From Pseudomonas sp. TTU2014-080ASC (GTDB lineage: Bacteria; Pseudomonadota; Gammaproteobacteria; Pseudomonadales; Pseudomonadaceae): a stretch of DNA of 64,000 nt. The stretch lies in NCBI RefSeq assembly GCF_001446935.1, contig NZ_LKKK01000002.1:186001-250000 (forward strand), in the 5' to 3' direction. The position numbers and the translations under genes are program-made. Below, in pieces: positions 35,069 to 48,237 of this stretch; position 1 is the stretch's first letter, and each line of letters opens with the position of its first letter. The notes beneath the pieces were generated by a model, which ran no database searches, was not told the origin of the DNA, and saw nothing but the letters and a program-made list of their open reading frames with translations.

Positions 35069-36511
35069 ATGACTAAAGCTGCTCCAAAGGCGCTTTCTCT
35101 GGCAGTATGCGCCGCCACTATTTTCACCTCATCCCACACGTTCGCCACAGGTAACCACCACGAAGGCAACCTCTTCAACCGCCAGGCGCGGGGTGATATC
35201 AGCGAATATGCCGGTGCGCGCCGACTTGATGCCGGCCTGACCAAAGCCCTTAAAAAATCCCTCTCTGACCACAAAGCCAAAAACGTAATTCTGTTGATTG
35301 GTGATGGCATGGGTGATTCTGAAATCACTCTGGCCCGTAACTATGCAGAGGGTGCCGGCGGATACTTCAAAGGCATCGACGCCCTGCCGCTAACCGGCCA
35401 ATACACACACTATGCACTGGATAAAGATACCGGCTTACCTAACTACGTTACGGACTCGGCAGCTTCGGCTACCGCTTGGGCCAGCGGCGTTAAAACTTAC
35501 AACGGTGCCATTGGGGTAGATATTCATGAACGGCCGCATAAGAGCCTGCTGGTGCTGGCTAAAGAGCGCGGTCTGGCGACCGGCAACGTCTCCACTGCAG
35601 AGATTCAGGATGCTACACCGGCAGCGATGTATGCCCATGTAACCAATCGCAGCTGCTACAGCCCGTCGTCCACCACAGCCACTTGCCCGACCAATGCCCT
35701 TGAGAACGGAGGCCAGGGCTCCATCAGCGAACAACTGCTCAATGTACGCCCAGATGTAACCTTGGGAGGCGGCGCGAAGAGCTTTGATGAGTCAGCCAAA
35801 GCAGGGCAGTGGGCTGGCAAAACATTGCGCGAACAAGCTGCGGCCCGTGGCTTCGTACTGGTTAACGACGCCGCATCCCTTAGCCAGGTGCACAGCGCCA
35901 ACCAGAAGCAGCCCCTGCTCGGACTTTTCAGCACAGGCAATATGCCGACTCGCTGGCTCGGCCCTAAAGCCAGCTACAACGGCAACTCGGCAGCTGCTGT
36001 GACATGCGAGATTAACAAGGACCGTCGTTCGTCCATCCCAACGCTGGCTCAGATGACCGACAAGGCCATCGAGCTACTTAAGAACAACCGCAATGGCTTC
36101 TTCCTACAGGTTGAAGGTGCCTCCATCGACAAGCAAGACCACGCCGCTAACCCGTGCGGTCAGATCGGTGAAACCGTCGATCTCGACGAAGCCGTGCAGG
36201 TAGCCCTGGCCTTCGCCAAAGCCGATGGCAACACACTGGTGATCGTGACCGCCGACCACGCCCACTCTAGTCAGATTATTCCGGTGAAAGCTCAGGTCCC
36301 TGGTCTCAGTCAGACCCTGATCACTAAGGACAACGCCCCGATTGCAGTTAGCTACGGCACCTCCAACGACTCCTCACAGGAGCACACAGGTAGCCAGCTG
36401 CGTATTGCCGCCTATGGGCCCAAAGCTGCCAACGTCACCGGTCTGACCGATCAGACAGACCTGCACTTCACCATCCTCAATGCTTTGGACCTTAAATCAC
36501 CAGAGCAGTGA
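35069..36511 (+). CDS. phoA: Alkaline phosphatase (PhoA family), exported
   Basis: A 480-residue periplasmic phosphomonoesterase. A signal peptide ([22 protein letters not shown]) is followed by [14 protein letters not shown] (first metal Asp), the nucleophile Ser in [14 protein letters not shown], then [15 protein letters not shown] and VTADHAHSS and finally EHTGSQLRI. All metal-ligand motifs of the family are present. It releases phosphate from organic esters, complementing the phosphonate genes upstream. ATG is preceded by AAAGGA. A strong terminator follows, so it is monocistronic. Confidence 0.93.
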   Translation: MTKAAPKALSLAVCAATIFTSSHTFATGNHHEGNLFNRQARGDISEYAGARRLDAGLTKALKKSLSDHKAKNVILLIGDGMGDSEITLARNYAEGAGGYFKGIDALPLTGQYTHYALDKDTGLPNYVTDSAASATAWASGVKTYNGAIGVDIHERPHKSLLVLAKERGLATGNVSTAEIQDATPAAMYAHVTNRSCYSPSSTTATCPTNALENGGQGSISEQLLNVRPDVTLGGGAKSFDESAKAGQWAGKTLREQAAARGFVLVNDAASLSQVHSANQKQPLLGLFSTGNMPTRWLGPKASYNGNSAAAVTCEINKDRRSSIPTLAQMTDKAIELLKNNRNGFFLQVEGASIDKQDHAANPCGQIGETVDLDEAVQVALAFAKADGNTLVIVTADHAHSSQIIPVKAQVPGLSQTLITKDNAPIAVSYGTSNDSSQEHTGSQLRIAAYGPKAANVTGLTDQTDLHFTILNALDLKSPEQ

Positions 36512-36528
36512 TGGTCGTTGTGACGCTC

Positions 36529-36565
36529 AAACGAAACCCCAGCTTGCTGGGGTTTCGTTTATCTG
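36529..36565 (+). terminator. Intrinsic terminator of the alkaline phosphatase gene
   Basis: Perfect 15-bp inverted repeat AAACGAAACCCCAGC (36529-36543) / GCTGGGGTTTCGTTT (36546-36560) ending in TTT, 17 bases past the stop. Confidence 0.88.
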
Positions 36566-36751
36566 CATATTCACGCGTATTCGGCCCCCAGCAATGAGCT
36601 GATCGGCTGTCTAAACCAGCAACCGCCACCCGCTACTCTGTCGTATAGCTCTCAATTAATGCTTATTTACTGGACGTTAGTACACCAATCGTTAATCTAG
36701 AGGATAAGAATCTGTTCTCATCAAAATGATGTTGTCAGAGCAACTATAAAA

Positions 36752-37903
36752 ATGATCGCTCATACACAAACACTTTTCGGCTCGATGGCGCTGGTTGCAG
36801 TGATCACGGGTATCTGCCTAATCCTCGCCGGCCAGTTCAACCGACGTGACGGCACTCTCACCATCGGTCTGGGCATGCTCTCCCATGCCTTGGCTTACAT
36901 CTGTTTCACTCTGTTCGGTCAAGCTAGCTTGTGGGTCAGCTACGCCTTGGGCAACACACTACTGTCCACAGCCCTGGCCCTGTACTGCCTTAGCATTCCG
37001 TTAATCCGAGGACACCATCCGCCCTGGCGTCTGGTCCTGGCATTTCCAGTCCTGCAACTGCTGCTGCTCACCCTATTGATCGATACTCAGGCTCCCCGTC
37101 AGTTAGTAGCCTGCGCCGTCCTACTGTCGCAGTGCGCCATCATCATGAGATACAGCCTTCGCTACGCTCTGCCTAATGGCAGAGCGCATCGCGTGCTGAT
37201 CATCGGCTGCCTGATCAGCCTTGCTGGCTTAGGTATTCGCGTAGTGGTCATCCTCAGCGGAGCACCGGTGGAGATGCACTACGACGTCAGCAACCTGAAG
37301 CAGACCATCTCGATTGCCATTGGCGCTGTGACCATCATCATGCTGTCCTTCGGATTGGTTCTGATGTCTCGGGAGCGCATTGAAGCCGACCTGCAAAAAA
37401 CCGCCTTGCGTGACCCGTTAACGGGGACTGAGAACCGCATGTCCATCCTCCACAATCTGGAGGAGGAGGTCGCCAGAAGCCGACGCAGCGGCACGCCTCT
37501 ATCGATTGCTATGCTCGACCTCGACTACTTCAAGCAGATCAATGACCGCTATGGCCATCTCGCTGGCGACCATGTTCTGCGCCACTGTGTACAGCACCTG
37601 CAGCAGAGACTACGTAGTACCGATAAGCTCGGGCGCTATGGCGGTGAAGAGTTTCTGCTGATTCTGCATGGCACCGATGCCCTTGGGGCTCTCGACCTCG
37701 TGGATGACCTGCGACAATCCCTGGCACGTAACCCGGCTCAGATAGGAGATACCCAGATTCCTATCAGTTTTAGCGCAGGCATTTGCAGCTTCACTCCCAC
37801 GGAGGAGATAGACGTTACCAACATGCTGCTTCGGGCAGACACAGCACTCTACAAAGCCAAAAACTCCGGACGAAACACCCAAGTGCTGGCTGATACCATC
37901 TAA
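36752..37903 (+). CDS. Membrane diguanylate cyclase (GGDEF domain)
   Basis: A 383-residue protein. The N-terminal 205 residues hold about six hydrophobic helices without a known sensory family. A GGDEF domain (about 215-380) carries DPLTGTENR, LDLDYFKQINDRYGH and the active-site GGEEF at 297-301. An inhibitory I-site RSTD (288-291) sits five residues before it, so the enzyme should make c-di-GMP with product feedback. No ribosome site is obvious before ATG 36752. The 240 bases upstream hold the alkaline phosphatase terminator and an AT-rich region. Confidence 0.9.
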   Translation: MIAHTQTLFGSMALVAVITGICLILAGQFNRRDGTLTIGLGMLSHALAYICFTLFGQASLWVSYALGNTLLSTALALYCLSIPLIRGHHPPWRLVLAFPVLQLLLLTLLIDTQAPRQLVACAVLLSQCAIIMRYSLRYALPNGRAHRVLIIGCLISLAGLGIRVVVILSGAPVEMHYDVSNLKQTISIAIGAVTIIMLSFGLVLMSRERIEADLQKTALRDPLTGTENRMSILHNLEEEVARSRRSGTPLSIAMLDLDYFKQINDRYGHLAGDHVLRHCVQHLQQRLRSTDKLGRYGGEEFLLILHGTDALGALDLVDDLRQSLARNPAQIGDTQIPISFSAGICSFTPTEEIDVTNMLLRADTALYKAKNSGRNTQVLADTI

Positions 37904-37915
37904 ACAATCAGGCAT

Positions 37916-37945
37916 AAAAAACGGGCCTCACGACCCGTTTTTTAT
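37916..37945 (+). terminator. Intrinsic terminator of the diguanylate cyclase gene
   Basis: Stem AAAAAACGGG (37916-37925) / CCCGTTTTTT (37934-37943) with an 8-base loop. It also faces the convergent gene ending at 37977. Confidence 0.88.
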
Positions 37946-37957
37946 ACTCAACGCCAA

Positions 37958-37973
37958 TGTTCCACATGGAACA
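37958..37973. other. parS-like site 1 (TGTTCCACATGGAACA)
   Basis: A 16-base palindrome differing from the perfect TGTTCCACGTGGAACA at one central position. ParB binding site for chromosome segregation; about 7.5 kb from oriC. Confidence 0.75.
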
Positions 37974-37976
37974 TCA

Positions 37977-38630
37977 TCACTGCTGCACAACCTTAGCTGC
38001 ATGCCGACGCAGCAGAAACGTCCTAAGCATCAAAACAACAGACATTGCCAACTGAAGTGCCAAAGCCCCCATCGCAATAAAGACACCATCACGTTCGTAC
38101 ACAATAGGCTGTCCCGCACTCTTTAACAGAGCCTCAGCCTGGACCTTTGAACTGTTCCAGATGTTGGTATAGAACAGCTGTACGTCATTGACGTGGAAGT
38201 ATGCGCCCCAGGTTTCGTAATAGCCGCGATGGCTTTCCCCGACATAGCGGCTGTATTCATCCCAGAAACCATCCTGATTACTCAGCTTCCAGCTCGGCGC
38301 ATCGAAGGCTGCCTGACGCGCAGCCCATAACTCACCTTCTTCCGACAGGTTATGCGCGAACACCAACACACCAGCAATCATCACTATTGGCAAAAGGCTT
38401 AACCTGCTCGCAATATCCGCTCGCAGCTTGTCAGCCAAAAGCGCAAACAAAGCGACCAACAACGCAATGCCATAGCAAACGAAACTGTGCGGCGTGACGA
38501 TGCTGTAGGTGTACCCATGATTCGTATTCACCACTGGGAAGTACGCGACAGCGGCTACGAATGCCGCCGCACTAAGCCCCATAAACAGAGCCAAAACTGA
38601 TATCGCTGTAGTACGCACAAATAACTCCAT
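37977..38630 (-). CDS. Membrane protein of unknown function
   Basis: A 217-residue protein (ATG at 38630; a TTG three codons earlier is possible). It has about four membrane helices: TTAISVLALFMGLSAAAFVA, FVCYGIALLVALFALLA, LLPIVMIAGVLVFA and GVFIAMGALALQLAMSVVLM. A roughly 80-residue soluble, aromatic-rich loop (SWKLSNQDGFWDEYSRYVGE) lies before the last helix. I do not recognise the family. It lies between two parS-like sites and between the diguanylate cyclase and gyrB terminators, so it is monocistronic. Confidence 0.7.
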   Translation of the reverse strand: MELFVRTTAISVLALFMGLSAAAFVAAVAYFPVVNTNHGYTYSIVTPHSFVCYGIALLVALFALLADKLRADIASRLSLLPIVMIAGVLVFAHNLSEEGELWAARQAAFDAPSWKLSNQDGFWDEYSRYVGESHRGYYETWGAYFHVNDVQLFYTNIWNSSKVQAEALLKSAGQPIVYERDGVFIAMGALALQLAMSVVLMLRTFLLRRHAAKVVQQ

Positions 38631-38659
38631 TGCTCGCAATATATTTGTGAAAAGTAAGG

Positions 38660-38675
38660 TGTTCCACGTGAAACA
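38660..38675. other. parS-like site 2 (TGTTCCACGTGAAACA)
   Basis: Matches the widely conserved bacterial parS consensus exactly as known from Bacillus, with one arm difference from the perfect palindrome. Located upstream of the unknown membrane-protein gene. Confidence 0.85.
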
Positions 38676-38735
38676 TACCCGCTCTTAAATAAGACGGCTA
38701 CAAACCTCAGCAAGTTAAAAGCAATCTACTGAGCA

Positions 38736-38766
38736 TAAAAAACCCGGCTCTAAAGCCGGGCTTTTT
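38736..38766 (-). terminator. Intrinsic terminator of gyrB
   Basis: Stem CCCGGCT / AGCCGGG (38743-38760) with A and T runs on both sides; the minus-strand transcript ends in TTTTTT. It lies 24 bases past the gyrB stop. Confidence 0.88.
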
Positions 38767-38790
38767 AGCCACGCTACCGCTATCTAAGGA

Positions 38791-42316
<3,526 letters not shown>

Positions 42317-42364
42317 TAACAACCAGACTGTGTGAAATGATAGTGAGGGTAAGCTAAAGACCGC

Positions 42365-42420
42365 CAAATAAAAAGGCGAGCCGCGCAGGGATAAACACCA
42401 CCTGTTTGGCTCGCCTTTGA
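42365..42420 (-). terminator. Hairpin between dnaN and recF
   Basis: Perfect 11-bp arms AAAGGCGAGCC (42372-42382) / GGCTCGCCTTT (42408-42418) with a 25-base loop. On the minus strand it is followed by TTTATTT, so it can end or attenuate dnaA-dnaN transcripts before recF. Confidence 0.7.
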
Positions 42421-42475
42421 AGTTTACTGAACGTGATTATCCGTCACTCAGCACACCTCGAATCAACGCCTCAAA

Positions 42476-43579
42476 TCACAGACGCATCGGCATCACTACA
42501 TACGAAGAGTCATCATTGCCGGCCTCTTGCAACAGCGCACTGCTGTTAGCATCCGAGAGAATCAAACGTACTTGTTCGGTGGTCATCACGCTCAACACAT
42601 CCAGCAGATAGCTGACGTTGAAGCCGATTTCCAACGCGCTTCCCTTGTAATCCACCGCAATTTCTTCTTCAGCCTCTTCCTGCTCTGGGTTGTTAGCCTG
42701 AATTTTCAACAGACCGGATTCCAGTTGCAGACGGATGCCGCGGTATTTTTCGTTGGAAAGAATCGCAGTACGACTAAAGGCTTCACGCAGCCCCTGGCGA
42801 TCCGCAACCACCAGCTTGTCACCGCCGCGAGGCAGCACACGCTCGTAATCCGGGAATTTGCCGTCGACCAGCTTAGAGGTAAAGGTGAATTCGCCGGTAG
42901 TAGCACGGATGTGATGCTGTCCGAGAACAATGCTTACCATGCCGTCTTGCTCAGTCAGCAGACGCGCCAGTTCGAGAATACCCTTGCGCGGAACAATGAC
43001 CTGATGGCGTTCAACCTGCTGAATATCAGCCTCCATCGAGCACATCGCCAAGCGGTGGCCGTCAGTGGAAACTGCACGAAGAATACCGGTTTGTACTTCA
43101 AGCAGCATACCGTTGAGGTAATAACGAACGTCCTGCTGGGCCATGGCAAAGCTTGTGCGTTCAATCAGACGACGCAATTTGCTTTGCACCAAATTAAAGG
43201 TCAGAGAACCTGGACCTTCCTCGACAGTAGGGAAATCGTTAGCAGGCAGTGTCGAAAGCGTGAAACGGCTACGGCCAGCCTTAAGCAGAAGCTTCTGATC
43301 ATCAATGCGAATATCGATAAGCGCATCAGTCGGCAGGCTCTTACAGATATCCATCAGCTTACGAGCCGGAACAGTGATCTCACCGGATTCAGCCGGTTCT
43401 TCAAGAGTCACCCGCCCGACCAGCTCAACTTCCAGATCGGTACCGGTCAAAGACAGCTGCTGGCCTTCAACTACCAGCAGCACGTTAGACAGTACCGGCA
43501 AGGTCTGGCGGCGTTCCACGACGCCTGCGACCAGTTGCAGAGGTTTCAACAAGGCTTCGCGTTGAATAGTGAAATGCAT
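42476..43579 (-). CDS. dnaN: DNA polymerase III beta sliding clamp
   Basis: A 367-residue ring-forming clamp with the three-domain DnaN fold. It begins MHFTIQREALLKPLQLVAGVVERRQTLPVLSN and ends SYVVMPMRL, the family end that binds partner proteins. Full length. It follows dnaA after 32 bases on the minus strand. Confidence 0.98.
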   Translation of the reverse strand: MHFTIQREALLKPLQLVAGVVERRQTLPVLSNVLLVVEGQQLSLTGTDLEVELVGRVTLEEPAESGEITVPARKLMDICKSLPTDALIDIRIDDQKLLLKAGRSRFTLSTLPANDFPTVEEGPGSLTFNLVQSKLRRLIERTSFAMAQQDVRYYLNGMLLEVQTGILRAVSTDGHRLAMCSMEADIQQVERHQVIVPRKGILELARLLTEQDGMVSIVLGQHHIRATTGEFTFTSKLVDGKFPDYERVLPRGGDKLVVADRQGLREAFSRTAILSNEKYRGIRLQLESGLLKIQANNPEQEEAEEEIAVDYKGSALEIGFNVSYLLDVLSVMTTEQVRLILSDANSSALLQEAGNDDSSYVVMPMRL

Positions 43580-43611
43580 GGTCTAGTCCCTTGCCTAGTG
43601 GAATTGCGTAA

Positions 43612-45102
43612 TTAGGTTGTCAGTGTACGCAGTAGGTTCTTGTAATCTTCGCGAATATCCGCGTCAGATTCTTTAAGTTCAGCAATCTTACGGCATGCAT
43701 GCAAGACCGTAGTATGGTCGCGACCGCCGAAAGCATCGCCGATCTCAGGCAAACTGTGGTTAGTCAGCTCTTTCGACAAGGCCATCGCCACCTGCCGTGG
43801 CCGTGCGACAGAACGTGAACGGCGCTTTGACAGCAGATCGGAAATCTTGATCTTGTAATACTCAGCCACAGTACGCTGAATATTATCGATGCTGACCAAC
43901 TTATCCTGCAAAGCCAGCAAGTCCTTGAGCGACTCACGAATAAGCTCGATGGTAATGTCACGTCCCATGAAGTGCGAGTGGGCGATTACGCGCTTAAGCG
44001 CGCCCTCCAGTTCACGCACATTAGAACGAATACGTTGCGCAATAAAGAAAGCCGCATCATGAGGCAACTCAACTTTTGCCTGATCCGCCTTCTTCATCAA
44101 AATCGCAACGCGGGTTTCCAACTCTGGCGGCTCAACCGCCACCGTCAGGCCCCAACCAAAACGTGACTTCAGCCGCTCTTCAAGACCTTCAATTTCTTTC
44201 GGGTAGCGGTCACTGGTGAGAATTACCTGTTGGCCACCCTCAAGCAGGGCGTTAAAGGTGTGGAAAAACTCTTCCTGAGAACGCTCTTTTTTAGCGAAGA
44301 ACTGAATATCGTCAATTAACAGAGCATCGACCGAACGGTAGAAACGTTTGAATTCGTTAATCGCGTTCAGTTGCAACGCCTTGACCATGTCCGCGACGAA
44401 ACGCTCGGAATGTAGATAAACCACTTTCGCGTTCGGGTTTCTCTGCAGCAGATGGTTACCCACAGCATGCATCAAGTGGGTTTTACCCAAACCAACGCCA
44501 CCATAAAGGAACAGCGGGTTGTAACCGTGCTTCGGGTTATCCGCCACTTGCCAGGCAGCAGCACGAGCCAATTGGTTGGATTTACCTTCAACAAAGTTAT
44601 CAAAGGTAAAGGTGCGGTTCAGGTAGCTGGTGTGTTTCAGGCCACCTTCAACCTGAACTGTTCGCTCTGCGCGCACTGGCTGCGACGCAGCAGCAGAACC
44701 TGCCATAGAATCAAAGCTGGCGCGGGAAGGCTCGCTAGGCGACATATCCACAGGCGCGGGCTCTTCAACAGCAGGAGCTGTGATTACAGGTGCCGGTGCT
44801 GGCGTTGGAGTCACCACGTTGGGTGTTAATGCCGGACGCGGAACACTGCTGCGCTTACTGCCTATTAATAGAGAAAGTGAAGGCACCATCCCGCCACTAC
44901 GCTCTGTGAGTAACTCGAGAAGACGACCAAGGTACTTCTCATTCACCCAATCAAGAACAAAGCGGTTAGGCGCGTACACGCGAAGTTCACCACCTTCTGC
45001 GTCTACCTGCAGCGGGCGAATCCAGGTGTTGAATTGTTGAGCCGGCAGCTCATCACGCAGAAGCTCGACGCACTGCTGCCAAAGTTCCACAGACACGGAC
45101 AT
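43612..45102 (-). CDS. dnaA: Chromosomal replication initiator DnaA
   Basis: A 496-residue AAA+ initiator. Domain I is at 1-80 ([22 protein letters not shown]), with a Pro/Ala-rich linker at about 85-150. Walker A is GGVGLGKT at 201-208 and Walker B is LLIDDIQF. The domain IV signature [36 protein letters not shown] contacts the DnaA box. The start codon faces oriC; a perfect DnaA box lies 62 bases upstream, consistent with autoregulation. Confidence 0.98.
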   Translation of the reverse strand: MSVSVELWQQCVELLRDELPAQQFNTWIRPLQVDAEGGELRVYAPNRFVLDWVNEKYLGRLLELLTERSGGMVPSLSLLIGSKRSSVPRPALTPNVVTPTPAPAPVITAPAVEEPAPVDMSPSEPSRASFDSMAGSAAASQPVRAERTVQVEGGLKHTSYLNRTFTFDNFVEGKSNQLARAAAWQVADNPKHGYNPLFLYGGVGLGKTHLMHAVGNHLLQRNPNAKVVYLHSERFVADMVKALQLNAINEFKRFYRSVDALLIDDIQFFAKKERSQEEFFHTFNALLEGGQQVILTSDRYPKEIEGLEERLKSRFGWGLTVAVEPPELETRVAILMKKADQAKVELPHDAAFFIAQRIRSNVRELEGALKRVIAHSHFMGRDITIELIRESLKDLLALQDKLVSIDNIQRTVAEYYKIKISDLLSKRRSRSVARPRQVAMALSKELTNHSLPEIGDAFGGRDHTTVLHACRKIAELKESDADIREDYKNLLRTLTT

Positions 45103-45621
45103 CCCCTAAATCAATAAGGCACAAGGCCAAAAACAGCAGCCATTGTAACGATCCAGAGCAAAGTTATCCACATGAAAACCCGATATGAGCCAAGGAAAAT
45201 CAAAGCCTTAGTTAAAAACCTGGAGGCTCTCAATTAGAAAATATTCATTGTGGATAAATATCCCTCAGGTCACTTCATAAGACTGGGTATAAGCCCGTGA
45301 AAAATCTGCCTGTGGATAAAATATCGTTCCATCCTCAGCTATTCATCAGCTTCCACACATGCGCAGCACCTCTTTCTGACAGATTTACACATCCTTGAAA
45401 GCTGCATACTTACTGGCCTTTAGTGACTTATGCACAGCTGAACCGCAGTGCAATAGCTTCTAATTCTTCAAAAAAGCTTTAAATATTCCTTTTTTTAATA
45501 TTTCTACTGATCGGGAAATAACTGGTTGGAAATTGACCTACACCTGTCCTTTCAAATAGAATCGCCGGTCTCTTAAAACGGGGGCCATTCCGGCCCGTAG
45601 TCGATCACCAGGTAACGCACC
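45103..45621. other. oriC: Chromosomal replication origin oriC
   Basis: The 519-base dnaA-rpmH gap. Perfect DnaA boxes occur at 45164-45172 (TTATCCACA), 45249-45257 and 45311-45319 (both TGTGGATAA), and a TTATNCACA variant at 45428-45436. A strongly AT-rich stretch at about 45470-45530, with runs such as TTTTTTTAATATTT, is the likely unwinding element. The layout matches the known Pseudomonas origin position. Confidence 0.92.
45533..45562 (+). promoter_or_regulatory. Probable rpmH promoter
   Basis: TTGACC (45533-45538), an 18-base spacer and TAGAAT (45557-45562), about 60 bases upstream of the rpmH ATG at the edge of the oriC AT-rich region. Confidence 0.6.
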
Positions 45622-45756
45622 ATGAAACGTACTTTCCAACCAAGCACTATCAAACGCGCTCGCACTCACGGTTTCCGTGCTCGCATGGCTACCAAAAACG
45701 GCCGTGCTGTCCTGTCGCGTCGTCGCGCCAAGGGCCGTAAGCGTCTTACCGTTTAA
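45622..45756 (+). CDS. rpmH: 50S ribosomal protein L34
   Basis: A 44-residue very basic ribosomal protein. It begins [18 protein letters not shown] and ends [12 protein letters not shown], the canonical L34 sequence, full length. It starts at the first ATG downstream of oriC and is followed by rnpA 12 bases later, the universal rpmH-rnpA pair. Confidence 0.98.
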   Translation: MKRTFQPSTIKRARTHGFRARMATKNGRAVLSRRRAKGRKRLTV

Positions 45757-45768
45757 TTATTCGGTCTT

Positions 45769-46173
45769 GTGGTGAGTCGAGACTTCGGTCGGGAAAAGCG
45801 TCTGCTCACTCCCCGACAATTCAAAGCGGTATTCGACTCCCCTAGCGGCAAAGCTCCGGGCAAGAATGTCCTGCTGCTTGCGCGCAACAATGAGCTTGAT
45901 CATCCCCGTCTGGGGCTTGTGATCGGCAAGAAGAGCGTCAAGCTCTCTGTTGAGCGCAATCGCCTGAAACGCCAGATCCGCGAATCGTTCCGTCTGAATC
46001 AAGAAAACTTGAAAGGATGGGACATCGTGGTGATTGCGCGTAAAGGATTAGGTGATCTGGAAAACTCTGAGCTGGCCTATCAGTTCGGTAAACTCTGGAA
46101 ACGCCTCGAGCGCAGCAAAGCCAAATCGGAGTCAGCCGCCACTTCCGGGGTGAACGACAGTCCCCATGCGTAA
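45769..46173 (+). CDS. rnpA: Ribonuclease P protein component
   Basis: A 134-residue basic protein that binds the RNase P RNA for tRNA 5' maturation. The RNR motif is seen as [15 protein letters not shown], with [10 protein letters not shown] before it. The start is GTG, with a second in-frame GTG directly after it (45772), so the true N-terminus may be MVSRDF or MSRDF. It overlaps yidD by eight bases. Confidence 0.96.
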   Translation: MVSRDFGREKRLLTPRQFKAVFDSPSGKAPGKNVLLLARNNELDHPRLGLVIGKKSVKLSVERNRLKRQIRESFRLNQENLKGWDIVVIARKGLGDLENSELAYQFGKLWKRLERSKAKSESAATSGVNDSPHA

Positions 46174-46411
46174 ACTGGTTTTGCTTCCTATCCAGTTCTA
46201 CCGATATGCCATCAGCCCCTTGATGGCCAGTCACTGTCGTTTCTACCCAAGCTGTTCTTGCTATGCGCAGGAAGCCATTGAACAACATGGCGTCCTGCGT
46301 GGTAGCTGGTTGAGTGTGCGTCGGCTCGGACGCTGCCACCCTTGGAATCCTGGTGGTTACGACCCGGTTCCTCCTGCAAAAAACTCCCGTTCCCCTTCGA
46401 TGGCCGAATAA
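46166..46411 (+). CDS. yidD: Membrane protein insertion efficiency factor YidD
   Basis: An 81-residue protein assisting YidC-dependent insertion. The family core [28 protein letters not shown] with its Cys residues, and [16 protein letters not shown], are present. It overlaps rnpA by eight bases and ends two bases before yidC, consistent with a coupled rpmH-rnpA-yidD-yidC operon. Confidence 0.96.
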   Translation: MRKLVLLPIQFYRYAISPLMASHCRFYPSCSCYAQEAIEQHGVLRGSWLSVRRLGRCHPWNPGGYDPVPPAKNSRSPSMAE

Positions 46412-46413
46412 TC

Positions 46414-48162
46414 ATGGATATTCAACGTTCGATCCTGATCGTCGCCCTGGCAATCGTGTCCTATATGATGGTCCTTCAATGGAACCAGGATTACGGTCAA
46501 GCAGCGCTGCCGACAGATGTTGCCGCTAATAGCAGTACGACCATCCCCGGATTACCGGATACCCCGACTGCATCTTCATCGTCTGCAGCAGCTGACGATA
46601 TTCCGAGCGCCAACACCACGGTTGAGGCCAGCACCGTTAGTGCTGTACCTGCCACCAATGATCAACTGATCCGTGTACGCACTGATGTACTCGATCTGGC
46701 GATCGATCCACGCGGTGGTGACATCGTGCAACTGCGTTTGCCGCAGTACCCACGTCGTCAGGATCGCCCGGATGTGCCATTCCAGCTGTTTGATAACGGT
46801 GGTGAACGTCTGTATCTGGCTCAAAGCGGTCTGATCGGCAGCAATGCACCGGATAAATCCAGCGGCCGTTCCCTGTGGACAACTGAAAAGAGCAGCTATG
46901 AACTGGCGGAAGGTCAGGATCAACTCACAGTTGATCTGAAACTGTCCGAAGGTGACGTCAATTACACCAAGCGCTTTACCTTTAAGCGCGGCCTGAATGC
47001 TCAGTGCTCAAGCAAAGAACAGCAGCAGAAGAAACCAGGTTGTGTTGACCCGTCTGCGTATCAGGTAACTGTTAGTTATTTGATCGATAACCAGAGCGGC
47101 AGCACCTGGAGCGGCAACATGTTTGCCCAACTCAAGCGCGATGACAGTGGTGATCCATCATCAACCACTGCCACCGGCACTGCGACTTACCTCGGTGGTG
47201 CTGTCTGGACGCCGGAAGAACCGTACAAAAAAGTGTCGATGAAAGACATCGACAAGCAAACCTTTAAAGAATCTGTCCAAGGAGGTTGGGTTGCCTGGCT
47301 CCAACATTATTTCGTTACTGCCTGGATCCCAAGCAAAGACAACACCAACCAGATTCAGACCCGCAAAGACAGTCAGGGTAACTACATCGTCGGCTTTACC
47401 GGCCCGGCCCTTCAGGTTGCTGCCGGCGCTCAGGGTGAAACCAGCGCAATTCTGTATGCCGGCCCGAAACTTCAAGGACATCTGAAAACTCTGTCACCAG
47501 GTCTTGAACTGACCGTTGACTACGGTTTCCTGTGGTTCCTGGCTCAGCCGATTTTCTGGCTGCTGGAAGTTATCCACAGTCTGCTGGGTAACTGGGGCTG
47601 GTCTATCATTTTCCTGACAATCATTATCAAGTTGATCTTCTTCCCGCTCTCCGCAGCCAGCTATCGCTCGATGGCCCGTATGCGCGCCGTTGCTCCGAAA
47701 CTGGCACAACTGAAAGAGCAATTTGGCGATGATCGCCAGAAGATGTCTCAGGCGATGATGGAGCTGTACAAGAAAGAGAAGATCAACCCGCTGGGTGGTT
47801 GCTTACCAATACTTGTGCAAATGCCGGTTTTCCTGGCCCTGTACTGGGTACTGCTGGAAAGCGTGGAAATGCGCCAAGCTCCATGGCTGCTGTGGATAAC
47901 TGACCTGTCGATTAAGGATCCGTTCTTCATTCTGCCACTGATCATGGGGGCGACCATGTTCATCCAGCAGCATCTGAACCCAACACCTCCGGATCCAATG
48001 CAGGCACGGGTGATGAAGATGATGCCGATCATTTTCACCTTCTTCTTCCTGTGGTTCCCGGCTGGTCTGGTGCTGTACTGGGTCGTCAACAACGTCCTGT
48101 CGATTGCCCAGCAGTGGTACATTACCCGCAAGATCGAAGCCGCCAGCAACTCAGCTAACTGA
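46414..48162 (+). CDS. yidC: Membrane protein insertase YidC
   Basis: A 582-residue insertase: N-terminal anchor (RSILIVALAIVSYMMVLQW), a low-complexity Ser/Thr/Ala linker (about 35-75), the periplasmic beta-sandwich P1 domain (about 80-350) and the conserved membrane core (YGFLWFLAQPIFWLLEVIHSL, LGGCLPILVQMPVFLALYWVL and the last helices). The start is ATG 46414 after the yidD stop. Two perfect DnaA boxes (47570, 47891) lie within the coding sequence. Confidence 0.97.
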   Translation: MDIQRSILIVALAIVSYMMVLQWNQDYGQAALPTDVAANSSTTIPGLPDTPTASSSSAAADDIPSANTTVEASTVSAVPATNDQLIRVRTDVLDLAIDPRGGDIVQLRLPQYPRRQDRPDVPFQLFDNGGERLYLAQSGLIGSNAPDKSSGRSLWTTEKSSYELAEGQDQLTVDLKLSEGDVNYTKRFTFKRGLNAQCSSKEQQQKKPGCVDPSAYQVTVSYLIDNQSGSTWSGNMFAQLKRDDSGDPSSTTATGTATYLGGAVWTPEEPYKKVSMKDIDKQTFKESVQGGWVAWLQHYFVTAWIPSKDNTNQIQTRKDSQGNYIVGFTGPALQVAAGAQGETSAILYAGPKLQGHLKTLSPGLELTVDYGFLWFLAQPIFWLLEVIHSLLGNWGWSIIFLTIIIKLIFFPLSAASYRSMARMRAVAPKLAQLKEQFGDDRQKMSQAMMELYKKEKINPLGGCLPILVQMPVFLALYWVLLESVEMRQAPWLLWITDLSIKDPFFILPLIMGATMFIQQHLNPTPPDPMQARVMKMMPIIFTFFFLWFPAGLVLYWVVNNVLSIAQQWYITRKIEAASNSAN

Positions 48163-48186
48163 GTGCTATACGCTTCTAAGCTGTAA

Positions 48187-48213
48187 CAAACGCCCCTTAA
48201 CCGGGGCGTTTTG
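48187..48213 (+). terminator. Intrinsic terminator after yidC
   Basis: Stem AACGCCCC (48189-48196) / GGGGCGTT (48203-48210) followed by TTTT; 25 bases before mnmE. Confidence 0.85.
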
Positions 48214-48237
48214 CTATGTCTGATCAGGAGATAAAAG

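Noticed and set aside
30214..38790. Phosphonate region as an integrative element with att sites or transposase
   Set aside because: No integrase, transposase, tRNA target or direct repeats were seen at the borders; only content and position hint at transfer.
45103..45621. Small RNA or tRNA gene in the oriC gap
   Set aside because: No cloverleaf or stable hairpin-plus-T-run structure was found; boxes and AT-rich DNA explain the region.
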